Positions 52,701-60,094 of a DNA stretch of 64,000 nucleotides are shown here, piece by piece. The stretch lies in contig NZ_BAAAUT010000015.1 of the NCBI RefSeq assembly GCF_039534085.1, forward strand, positions 1-64,000, read 5' to 3'. Position 1 is the first letter of the stretch; each line of letters begins with the position of its first letter. Origin of the DNA: Planomonospora_B alba (GTDB lineage: Bacteria; Actinomycetota; Actinomycetes; Streptosporangiales; Streptosporangiaceae). Both the position numbers and the translations under genes were made by a program. The notes below the pieces were generated by a model that saw only the letters and a program-made list of their open reading frames with translations, did not search any database and had not been told where the DNA came from.

Positions 52701-55700
52701 CCGCGACCCGGGTGGCCGGCCGGCTGCGGGAGCGGCTGGGCGCGCCGGTCCCGGTGCGGCTGCTGTTCGAGCACCCGGTCCTCGCCGACCTGGCCGCCGC
52801 CCTGCCCCGTCCTGCGGAGCAGGCCCGGACGCGGCGGGAGCGGCCGGACGGGCCGGTCCCGCTCTCCGGGGCGCAGGCCAGGCTCTGGTTCCTGGCGCAG
52901 CTGGAGCCGGAGAGCACGGCCTACAACGTGCCGGTGGCGCTGCGGCTGCGCGGGCCGCTCGACGCGGAGGCGCTGCTGGGCGCGGTGCGCGACCTGGCCG
53001 AGCGGCACGAGGTGCTGCGCAGCGTGATCGACGACTCCGGCCCCGAGCCGGTCCTCGTGGCGCGGCCGGCCGAGGAGGTGCCGGTGTCCACGGCGCGCGT
53101 CGAGGCGTCCCGGGTCGAGGAGGAGGTGGCCGCGCACCTGGCCACGCCGTTCGCGCTGGACGCCGAACCGCCGATGCGGGCGGTGCTGCTCATGGTCGAC
53201 GGGTCCGGCGGCGGGCCCGTCGGCGACGCGGGGGCCGCCGGAGACGGGCGGGCCGAGCACGTGCTCTCCCTCACCTTCCACCACATCGCCACCGACGCCT
53301 GGACCCGGGGGCTGCTGCTGTCGGAGCTGTCCGCGCTGTACGCGGCCCGGCTCGGGCTGCGCCCGCCCCTGGATCCGCCGCCCGCCCAGTACGCCGAGGT
53401 GGCCCCGGTGCCCGACCTGGCCGAGCTGGACTGGTGGGCCGAACGGCTGGCCGGCCTGCCGCCGGTGCTGGACCTGCCCACCGACCGGCCGCGCCCCGCG
53501 GTGGCCGACCCGGGCGGCGCCTCGGTGGACCTGGAGCTGCCGGCGGAGCTGAGCGAGCGCGTCCGGGCGGTGGCCACCGCCTACCGGGCGACGCCGTTCA
53601 CCGTGCTGCTGGCCGGCCTGCAGGCACTGCTGGCGCGCCTGGCGGCCGGCGCCGACATCGCGGTCGGCGTGCCGGTCTCCGGCCGGGACCACCCCGGCAC
53701 CGAGGGCGTGGTCGGCTGCTTCCTCAACACGGTGGTGGTCCGCACCGACGTCGGCGGCGACCCGACCGGCCGCGAGCTGCTGGCCCGGGTCCGGGAGGAC
53801 GCGCTGGGCGCCCTCGCCCACGCCAGCGCGCCGTTCGACCGGGTGGTGGACCGGCTGCGGCCGGAGCGGAACCTGGCCGCGACCCCGCTGTTCCAGGTGA
53901 TGCTGAACTACGTCACCGGCGCGGACCTGCCGGGACTGCCCGGCCTGGAGGCGGACGAGATCCGCCTGCCCGAGCGGACGACGAAATTCGACCTGAGCTG
54001 GCATGTGGTGGACGGCGGCCCCGGCCGGACGCTGCGCGGCGGGCTCGACTACCGCACCGACCTGTTCGACGAGGCCACCGCGGCCCGCTTCACCCGGTGG
54101 TACCTGGCCCTGCTGGACGGGATGCTGGCCGACCTGGACGCCCCGGTGGGCGCGGTCCCGCTGGAGCCGGTGACCGGGCCGATCCTGGCCGGCGGGCCTC
54201 CCCCGCCGGTGGCCCCCTCCCCGGCCGGCGGGCCCCTCGCGCCTGCGGCCGGGCCGCCGGAGCCCCCGGCGGACGCCCCGGTGCACCGGTTGATCGAGCG
54301 CTGGGTGGACGCCACCCCCGGCGCGCCGGCCGTGGTCGGCGCGGACCGCGCCCTGACCTACGCCGAGCTGGAGGCCGCCGCCAACCGGATCGCCCACCTG
54401 CTGCTGGAGGCCGGGGTGCGCGCCGACGAACCGGTCGGCGTGCTCCTGGAGCCGGGCGCCGGCCTGGCCTGCGCCCTGTTCGGGATCCAGAAGTCCGGCG
54501 GCGGCTACCTGCCCATGGACCCGGCCTACCCGGCCGCGAGGATCACCGCGATGCTGGAGGCCGCCGGGGTCCGGGCCGTGGTCACCACGGCGGAGTTCGC
54601 CGACCGGATCGGGCCGGGCCGCACGGTGCTGGAGCTGGACCGGCTCCCGTCCGCTCCGGAGACTCGGCCCGACGTCGACGTGCGGCCCGAGCACCTGCAC
54701 CACGTGATCTTCACCTCCGGGTCCACCGGCACGCCCAAGGCCGTGGCCGCCGAGCACCGCAGCGTGCTGAGCTACCTGCGCGGCATGCTGCCGCGGATCG
54801 ACGTGCCCGGCGGGTCGTACGCGGTCGTGTCCACCCCCGCCGCGGACTTCGGGCTCACGTGCGTCTTCGGCGCCCTGACCACGGGCGGGACGGTGCACCT
54901 GGTGCCGCGGGAGACCGCGATGGACCCCGCCGCCTTCGCCGGCTACCTGAGCGAGCACCGCGTCGACGTCGTCAAGTGCGTGCCCAGCCACCTGGAACTG
55001 CTGGCCTCCGGCGGCGACCTGCCCGCGGTGCTGCCGGGAAGACTGCTGATCCTGGCGGGCGAGGCGTGCCCGTGGGACCTGGTGGAGCGGGCCCGGGCCG
55101 CGCGGCCCGGCCTGCGGATCCAGAGCCACTACGGGCACACCGAGTCCACGATGATCTGCCTGGTCTGCGACACCGAGGAGATCGCGCCCGAGCACCGGAC
55201 CGGGATCGTGCCGCTGGGCAGGCCCCTGCCGGGGGTGTACGGGCACCTGGTGGACGCGGACCTGCGGCCGGTGCCGGTCGGGGTCCCGGGCGAGCTGGTC
55301 GTCGGCGGCCCGGGGGTCACCCGCGGCTACATCGGCCGGCCCGAGCTGACCGCGGAGCGGTTCGTACCCGACCCGCTGACCGGCCGGGGGCGCTGCTACC
55401 GCAGCGGCGACCTGCTGCGCGTCACGGCCGACGGGCGGGTGGAGTTCCGCGGCCGGGTGGACGACCAGGTCAAGGTCCGCGGCTACCGGGTCGAGCCGGG
55501 CGAGGTCGCCACCGCGCTGCGGGCCCTGCCCGAGATCGCCGAGGCCGTCGTGCTGCCGGTGGGCGAGGGCAGGGCCCGGCAGCTCGCCGCCTGGGTCACC
55601 CCGCAGGCCGGAGGCACCGTGGACGTGCCGCGGGTGCGGGCCGCGCTCCGTGAGCGGCTGCCCGACTACATGGTCCCGGCGCAGCTCGTCGTGCTCGACC

Positions 55701-58078
55701 GGCTTCCGCTCAACCCGAACGGGAAGGTGGACCGGGCGGCCCTGCCCGAGCCGCAGCCGGAGACCGCGGAGTTCGTGCCGCCGTCCACGCCCGGCGAGGA
55801 ACTGGTCGCCCGGGTGTGGGCCCAGGTGCTCGGCGTGGCCGAGGTCGGGGCGCACGACGACTTCTTCGCCCTGGGCGGGGACTCCTTCGCCGCGGTGCGC
55901 GCGGTCAAGGAGATCGGCCACGGCCTGCGGGTGATCGACCTGTTCACCCGGCCCACGGTCGCCGAGCTGGCCGCCTTCCTGGACCGGCGGGACGGCGGCG
56001 GGCTGCTGCACCGCCTGGGCGGCGGCCGCACCAGCGAGTTCACCCTGGTGTGCCTGCCGTACGGCGGCGGCTCGGCGGCGGTGTACCAGCCGCTGGCCTG
56101 GGCCCTGGGCGAGCGGGTGGAGGTGCTCGCGGCGGAACCGCCCGGCCACGACCCGGCCCGCCCGGACGAGGAGCCGCTGCCGCTGGAGGAGCTGGTGGAG
56201 GCCCTGGCCGCGGAGGTGGCCAAGACCGCGTCCGGCCCGATCGCGGTCTACGGCCACTGCGTGGGCTCCGCGCCCGCGGTGGCCCTGGCCCGCAGGCTGG
56301 AGGCGGACGGCGTCCCCGTGCTGGGTGTGATCGCGGCCGGCAGCTTCCCCAGCGCCCGGCTGCCCGGCCTGGTCCAGCGGCTCTTTCGCGGCGACCGCTG
56401 GGTCTCCGACCGGATGTTCCGGGACGCGCTGCGGGCCTCGGGCGGGCTGCTGGACGACATGGACGAGGCCGCCAAGCGGACCGCGGTGCGGGCGATGCGC
56501 CACGACGCCGACCAGGCGCAGGAATGGTTCGGCCGCGAGCTGGCCGGTGACGGGCCGCCGCTGCGCGCCCCGATCCTGTGCGTGGTCGGGGAACGGGACC
56601 GGGCGACCGAGCTGCACGAGGAGCGGTACGCCGAGTGGGCGGCCTTCGCGCCCAGGGTGGAGCGGGCGGTGCTGCCCCGCGCCGGCCACTACTTCCTGCG
56701 GCACCAGGCCGAACCGCTGGCCGCCCTGGTGATGGAGCACCTGCGGCGCTGGGCGGCCGGGCGGCTGCCCGATCCGGTGCGCCCGCCCGAGCGCAGAAAC
56801 CTGCGGCCCTTCTACACCGTGGCGGGCGGGCAGCTGGTCTCGGCGGTGGGCACGGCGCTGAGCTCGTTCGCCCTCGGCGTCTGGGCCTACCAGCGCAGCG
56901 GCGAGATCCTGGACCTGGCCCTCGTCACGATGCTGTCCCAGATCCCGGCCGTGCTGCTCACCCCGCTGGGCGGCGCCCTGGCCGACCGGGTGGACCGGCG
57001 CCGCGTCATGCTGGCCTGTGACGCCGTCTCCGGACTGGCCATGGTGGCGCTGGTCCTGCTGATGGCCACCGACCGGCTGGCGCTGTGGAACGTGTGCCTC
57101 ATCGTCGGCGTCACCTCGGTGGTCACCGCGTTCCAGCAGCCCGCCTACCTGGCCGCGATCGCGCAGCTGGTGCCCAAGCCGTACCTGCCGCAGGCCAACG
57201 CCATCGCCAACCTGGGGTTCGGCGCCGGCAACGTGGTGGCGCCGCTCGCCGGCGGCGCGCTGATCGGTGTGTTCGGGCTGTCCGCGGTGGTGGCCGTCGA
57301 CGTGGCGACGTTCGCGGTCGGGGTGGCGACCCTGCTGGCGGTCCGGTTCCCCGACCGGCTGTTCCACCGGCGGGAGGAGACGTTCCAGGCGGCGCTGACC
57401 GGCGGCTGGCGCTTCCTCCGCCGGCGCCGGCCGCTGCTGGTGATGGCGCTCTACTTCGCGGTGGTCAACTTCTGCACCGCCCTGATGTGGGTGTTGATCA
57501 CCCCGGTCGTGCTGGCCCTCGGCTCCTCGGCCACCCTGGGCGCGGTGACCGCGATCGGGGGCCTCGGCGCGGCCGTGGGCACCGGGGTGGTGCTGGTCTG
57601 GGGCGGCACCCGGCGCCGGGCCACCGGCATGATCGGTTTCGTGGTCGGGTCCGGGGTCGGCGTGGTGCTGATGGGCGCGTGGCCGGCGGTGTGGCTGGTC
57701 GCGGCCGGCCTGTTCGTCCGGCTGGCCTGCATGAGCATCGGCAACGCGCACTGGCTGTCCATCATCCAGGTGAAGGTGGGACCGGAGCTGCAGGGCCGGG
57801 TCCTGGCCGTCAACGTCATGCTGGCCACGGCCATGCAGCCGCTGGGCTTCCTGGCCGCCGACCCGCTGGCCGACTGGGCCGGGCGGTACGCCTCCGGCCC
57901 CGGTGGAGGGGCGGCGGCGGTGCTGCTGGCCAGTGGCGTCTTCCTGGTGGTGTGGGGCCTGCTCGGGCTGCGCCACCGCCCGCTGCACCACCTGGAGGAC
58001 CTGGTGCCCGACGCCGCGCCGCCGTCCGAGGCCGAAGCCGACCTGGACGCGATCCAGGAGAAGGTGCTGAACGGATGA
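49754..58078 (+). CDS. Nonribosomal peptide synthetase 2 with TE and fused MFS exporter (C-A-T-C-A-T-TE-MFS)
   Basis: A 2,774-residue protein that completes, releases and probably exports the peptide. C1 (about 40-460, HHIATDA with His160), A3 (about 475-935, Lys928), T3 (Ser981), C2 (about 1035-1500, His1177), A4 (about 1515-2000, Lys1991), T4 (Ser2044, LGGDS). A thioesterase (about 2095-2330) resembles type II TEs but has Cys2169 in GHCVGS instead of serine. A complete 12-helix MFS domain (about 2350-2740) follows, with GGALADRVDRRRVML between helices 2 and 3, close to the EntS siderophore-exporter family. Hand-read codes are DLTKVAHVSK and DFTKIAHMIK, near the Asp/Asn pattern DLTKxGxxxK. 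A4 has HYGHTE instead of YGPTE. ATG at 49754 overlaps the NRPS1 stop. The fusion is one uninterrupted frame. Confidence 0.92.
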   Translation: MTEVRQDRIAELVRSRFAAARVAAESAGPAGIPVLAAADMPLSPAQERLWFLSQLEPDTPAYNVPLALRLRGPVDVAALTAAVAGLAERHWILRGVIDGSRVRPASGVPVCVADVAPADLERELAAQAWRPFRLDAEPPMRATLFRLGGDEYVLALTLHHIATDAWSERLLLADLAALYAARLGLAPEPEPVSLQYADVAAWEAAQDASQAGTDLDWWARNLAGLPPVLDLPLARPRPAVPTWQGAAVEVEVPAPLAAKVRAVPGATPFMVFLAGLQALLSRVSGGDDIAVGVPHAGRHHPDAERVVGCFINTLVVRTDTSGDPTGAELLARARTAALDALAHARTPFERIVERLQPERNLSVTPLFQVMLNVYDAGAPVDLPGVEARAEPLPAPTAKFDLNLELCDDGTRFSGELRYRTDLFDEAAVRRLADWYLELLDGMLTEPDAPVRLPAGADLHGPAGERLPVDVPLHALVERAADASPCATAVASPGHAPLTYAELDRRANQVAHRLLERGVRPQEPVGVLMERRPELAVALLGVLKAGAAYLPLDPVYPARRTEAVLADAGARIVLTEAEVAAAADGPEHRPDVAVPPDHLAYVIYTSGSTGAPKGVAVEHRQITHYLGAVAGRLPAGLTSFALVSTAAADLGLTNVLCALTSGATLHLIGHETATDPAAYAAYLAAHPVDAVKMVPSQLELLGVEGLPRRLLVLAGEAVPADLVERVRAARPDLAVQIHYGPTETTVSVLACDAAEAAPGTTVLGRPLADVVCRVVDPAGRPLPPGVPGELWIGGPSLARGYLGWPDLTAERFAGGWYRTGDRVRVNAGGLVEFLGRIDDQVKVRGFRVEPGEVAAALRALPQVAEAFVQPVGDGARRRLAAWVTPRAGTAAGAVDVAAVRAALRERLPDYMVPAAIGVLEALPLTPNGKVDRAALPVPEAGPAVRVPPATPQEHLVAEIWAEVLEAPEVWADDDFFALGGHSFAATRVAGRLRERLGAPVPVRLLFEHPVLADLAAALPRPAEQARTRRERPDGPVPLSGAQARLWFLAQLEPESTAYNVPVALRLRGPLDAEALLGAVRDLAERHEVLRSVIDDSGPEPVLVARPAEEVPVSTARVEASRVEEEVAAHLATPFALDAEPPMRAVLLMVDGSGGGPVGDAGAAGDGRAEHVLSLTFHHIATDAWTRGLLLSELSALYAARLGLRPPLDPPPAQYAEVAPVPDLAELDWWAERLAGLPPVLDLPTDRPRPAVADPGGASVDLELPAELSERVRAVATAYRATPFTVLLAGLQALLARLAAGADIAVGVPVSGRDHPGTEGVVGCFLNTVVVRTDVGGDPTGRELLARVREDALGALAHASAPFDRVVDRLRPERNLAATPLFQVMLNYVTGADLPGLPGLEADEIRLPERTTKFDLSWHVVDGGPGRTLRGGLDYRTDLFDEATAARFTRWYLALLDGMLADLDAPVGAVPLEPVTGPILAGGPPPPVAPSPAGGPLAPAAGPPEPPADAPVHRLIERWVDATPGAPAVVGADRALTYAELEAAANRIAHLLLEAGVRADEPVGVLLEPGAGLACALFGIQKSGGGYLPMDPAYPAARITAMLEAAGVRAVVTTAEFADRIGPGRTVLELDRLPSAPETRPDVDVRPEHLHHVIFTSGSTGTPKAVAAEHRSVLSYLRGMLPRIDVPGGSYAVVSTPAADFGLTCVFGALTTGGTVHLVPRETAMDPAAFAGYLSEHRVDVVKCVPSHLELLASGGDLPAVLPGRLLILAGEACPWDLVERARAARPGLRIQSHYGHTESTMICLVCDTEEIAPEHRTGIVPLGRPLPGVYGHLVDADLRPVPVGVPGELVVGGPGVTRGYIGRPELTAERFVPDPLTGRGRCYRSGDLLRVTADGRVEFRGRVDDQVKVRGYRVEPGEVATALRALPEIAEAVVLPVGEGRARQLAAWVTPQAGGTVDVPRVRAALRERLPDYMVPAQLVVLDRLPLNPNGKVDRAALPEPQPETAEFVPPSTPGEELVARVWAQVLGVAEVGAHDDFFALGGDSFAAVRAVKEIGHGLRVIDLFTRPTVAELAAFLDRRDGGGLLHRLGGGRTSEFTLVCLPYGGGSAAVYQPLAWALGERVEVLAAEPPGHDPARPDEEPLPLEELVEALAAEVAKTASGPIAVYGHCVGSAPAVALARRLEADGVPVLGVIAAGSFPSARLPGLVQRLFRGDRWVSDRMFRDALRASGGLLDDMDEAAKRTAVRAMRHDADQAQEWFGRELAGDGPPLRAPILCVVGERDRATELHEERYAEWAAFAPRVERAVLPRAGHYFLRHQAEPLAALVMEHLRRWAAGRLPDPVRPPERRNLRPFYTVAGGQLVSAVGTALSSFALGVWAYQRSGEILDLALVTMLSQIPAVLLTPLGGALADRVDRRRVMLACDAVSGLAMVALVLLMATDRLALWNVCLIVGVTSVVTAFQQPAYLAAIAQLVPKPYLPQANAIANLGFGAGNVVAPLAGGALIGVFGLSAVVAVDVATFAVGVATLLAVRFPDRLFHRREETFQAALTGGWRFLRRRRPLLVMALYFAVVNFCTALMWVLITPVVLALGSSATLGAVTAIGGLGAAVGTGVVLVWGGTRRRATGMIGFVVGSGVGVVLMGAWPAVWLVAAGLFVRLACMSIGNAHWLSIIQVKVGPELQGRVLAVNVMLATAMQPLGFLAADPLADWAGRYASGPGGGAAAVLLASGVFLVVWGLLGLRHRPLHHLEDLVPDAAPPSEAEADLDAIQEKVLNG

Positions 58079-59064
58079 ACCCCGTGACGACGACCGGCAC
58101 GGCCGGTCCCGCGAAGAGGCCCCCGGCGGCCGGCTGCGGCAGCGGGCCGGCCCGCCTGGTGACGATGGACGACGTGGCCGGCGCCGCGGCCCGGATCGCG
58201 TCGTCCGTACGGCGCACGCCGCTGCTGCGCCTGCCCGGCGAACGGCTCTGGGTCAAACCCGAGAACCGGCAGCCCACCCGCTCCTTCAAGGTGCGGGGCG
58301 CGGTGAACGCCGTGGGACGGCTGGCCGGGCGGGGCGTCGGGCACGTCATCGCCCAGTCCTCCGGGAACCACGCCCAGGCCATCGCGTACGCCGCCGGCGA
58401 GCACGGCCTGCGGGCGACCGTGGTCCTGCCCGACACCGCGCCGGAGCTGAAGGTGGCGGCCGCCCGCAGGCTCGGCGCCGAGGTGGTGATCACGCCACCG
58501 GCCCTGCGCGAGGTCACCTGCCTGGCCCTGGCCGACCGGCTCGCGGCCTCGGTGGTCCGCTCCGACGACTTCGACGTCATCGCCGGGCACGGCAGCGCCG
58601 GAATCGAGATCACCCGGGACCTGCCCGGGGCCGGCGCGATCCTGGTACCGGTCTGCAACGGCGGCCTGCTGGCCGGGATCGCGGTCGCGGCCAAGGCCGC
58701 CGATCCGGCGATCAGGGTGATCGGCGTCGAGCCGGAACTGGCCGCCGACGGCACGGCCAGCTTCCGCTCCGGCCGGCGCACCGCGTGGCCGGTGCAGCAG
58801 ACCTACCGCACCCGGGCCGACGGGCTGCGCGCCCCGGTCCTGGGCGCCCTGGCCTGGGAGCACATCCGCCGGTACGTGGACGACATGGTGACCGTGGGCG
58901 AGGACGCCATCGAGGCCGCCGCCGACCTGCTCCAGCGGGAGCTGGGGGAACGGGCCGAACCCAGCGGCGCGGTGACCACCGCGGCCTACCTCGCCCACCG
59001 GGACGCGCTGCCGTCCGGACCCGTGGTGGCCGTCCTGTCCGGTGGAAACGTCGGCGATCCCTGA
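58075..59064 (+). CDS. PLP-dependent threonine/serine dehydratase-like enzyme
   Basis: A 329-residue fold-type II PLP enzyme related to threonine dehydratase and serine racemase. The PLP lysine is Lys72 in TRSFKVRGAVNA, and the asparagine loop is SSGNHAQAIAYAA. The phosphate-binding loop, normally GGGGL, reads VCNGGLLAGI (194-199), an unusual change. There is no C-terminal ACT regulatory domain, so it is not biosynthetic IlvA. ATG at 58075 overlaps the NRPS2 stop (ATGA), so it belongs to the peptide operon. It probably supplies or modifies a building block, for example by racemising or dehydrating serine, threonine or hydroxyaspartate. It is the only tailoring-type enzyme in the locus. Confidence 0.82.
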   Translation: MNPVTTTGTAGPAKRPPAAGCGSGPARLVTMDDVAGAAARIASSVRRTPLLRLPGERLWVKPENRQPTRSFKVRGAVNAVGRLAGRGVGHVIAQSSGNHAQAIAYAAGEHGLRATVVLPDTAPELKVAAARRLGAEVVITPPALREVTCLALADRLAASVVRSDDFDVIAGHGSAGIEITRDLPGAGAILVPVCNGGLLAGIAVAAKAADPAIRVIGVEPELAADGTASFRSGRRTAWPVQQTYRTRADGLRAPVLGALAWEHIRRYVDDMVTVGEDAIEAAADLLQRELGERAEPSGAVTTAAYLAHRDALPSGPVVAVLSGGNVGDP

Positions 59065-59230
59065 GATGACCGCGGCCCGGCCTCGCGCGGGCCGGGAGGC
59101 GCCGGACCCGTCCTGCCGCCGGTGGGGACGGGTCCCCGGCCGTCCGGCCGGAAAGCCGCCGCGGCCCCGTGCGTCCCCGGGCGGAAGACCGCGCACGCCG
59201 TGCGACGGGCCGTGGCCGTACGACGCGGAG
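59065..59230. other. Gap between synthesis and uptake genes
   Basis: 166 bases without a recognisable gene or strong hairpin separate the PLP enzyme from the iron-regulated promoter of the uptake genes. Confidence 0.4.
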
Positions 59231-59258
59231 TTGACTTTTGGACAGGTAAGCCTAACCT
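59231..59258 (+). promoter_or_regulatory. Promoter of the uptake genes, leaderless
   Basis: TTGACT (59231-59236) and TAACCT (59253-59258) are 16 bases apart. The GTG start at 59266 lies seven bases after the -10, so the message is probably leaderless. The -10 is buried in the iron box. Confidence 0.65.
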
Positions 59259-59260
59259 AA
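59244..59260. promoter_or_regulatory. Iron box (DtxR/IdeR/DmdR1 type)
   Basis: AGGTAAGCCTAACCTAA is one near-perfect half-plus-half copy of the actinobacterial iron box TTAGGTTAGGCTAACCTAA read on the other strand. It covers the -10 box, so an iron-loaded DtxR-family repressor would block the uptake genes when iron is plentiful. Confidence 0.8.
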
Positions 59261-59265
59261 TCTCC

Positions 59266-60084
59266 GTGACCGAAGAGATCTCACTGCGTGGAGCCGGACT
59301 GCGTCTCAGCTACCACGGCACCACCGCCGTCGAGAACGGCCACATCACCTTGGCGCAGGGGCGCGTGACGGCCCTGGTCGGCCCGAACGGCAGCGGCAAG
59401 TCCACCTTGCTGCGCGCCCTGGCCAGGCTCCACAGGCCGGAGGCCGGCACGGTGACCCTGGCCGGCGGCGTGTCCGCCCTGGACATGCCGGCCCGTGACT
59501 TCGCCAGGCGGGTCACGCTGCTGGCCCAGAGCCGTCCCACGCCGTCCGGCGTGCGGGTCCGGGACGTCGTGGGGTACGGCAGGCACCCCTACCGGGGCCG
59601 GTGGCGGGCGGGCGACCCCGACGGGGAGGCCGCCGTCGCCAGGGCGATGGAGCTCACCGGCGTCGCGAAGATGGCCGACCGCCCGGCGGACGAGCTGTCC
59701 GGCGGCGAGCTGCAGCGCGTGTGGCTGGCCACCTGCCTGGCGCAGGACACCGGCGTCCTGCTCCTGGACGAGCCCACCACCTTCCTGGACCTCCGTTACC
59801 AGATCGAGCTGCTGGACCTGGTGCGTGATCTGGCCGACGACCACGGCGTGGCCGTCGGCGTCGTCCTGCACGACCTGAACCAGGCCGCCGAGCTGGCCGA
59901 CCGCGTCGTCCTGCTGCACGGCGGCCGCGTCCGGGCCGACGGGCCGCCCGCCGAGGTCCTCACCGAGGAGCTGCTCACCGAGGTGTACGGCATCCGCATC
60001 GAGGTCACGCACGACCCGAGGACGGGGACGGTGACCACCCGGCCGGTCGGCCGGCACACCAGAAGCGTCCCCGCCACAACCTGA
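59266..60084 (+). CDS. fepC: Iron-siderophore ABC transporter ATP-binding protein, FepC-like
   Basis: A 272-residue cytosolic ATPase of the FecCD-associated importer family. Walker A is GPNGSGKST (39-47), the signature is LSGGELQRVWLA, Walker B is VLLLDEPTTFLDLRYQ, and the switch histidine is in VLHDLNQAAELAD. The C-terminus HDPRTG and the FLDLRYQIELLDLV stretch are typical of FepC/FhuC. The GTG start at 59266 was chosen because it lies seven bases after a -10 box, with an iron box on top. It leads a three-gene uptake unit and is 10 bases from the lipoprotein gene. Confidence 0.92.
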   Translation: MTEEISLRGAGLRLSYHGTTAVENGHITLAQGRVTALVGPNGSGKSTLLRALARLHRPEAGTVTLAGGVSALDMPARDFARRVTLLAQSRPTPSGVRVRDVVGYGRHPYRGRWRAGDPDGEAAVARAMELTGVAKMADRPADELSGGELQRVWLATCLAQDTGVLLLDEPTTFLDLRYQIELLDLVRDLADDHGVAVGVVLHDLNQAAELADRVVLLHGGRVRADGPPAEVLTEELLTEVYGIRIEVTHDPRTGTVTTRPVGRHTRSVPATT

Positions 60085-60094
60085 CAGGAACACC

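Noticed and set aside
49316..57991. A continuous 2,891-codon open frame on the minus strand across NRPS2
   Set aside because: It is the antisense shadow of a high-GC gene: low-complexity, with no recognisable domain, while the plus strand shows ordered NRPS motifs throughout.
58075..59064. Biosynthetic threonine deaminase IlvA
   Set aside because: No C-terminal ACT regulatory domain, altered phosphate loop, and operon location with the NRPS rather than with ilv genes.
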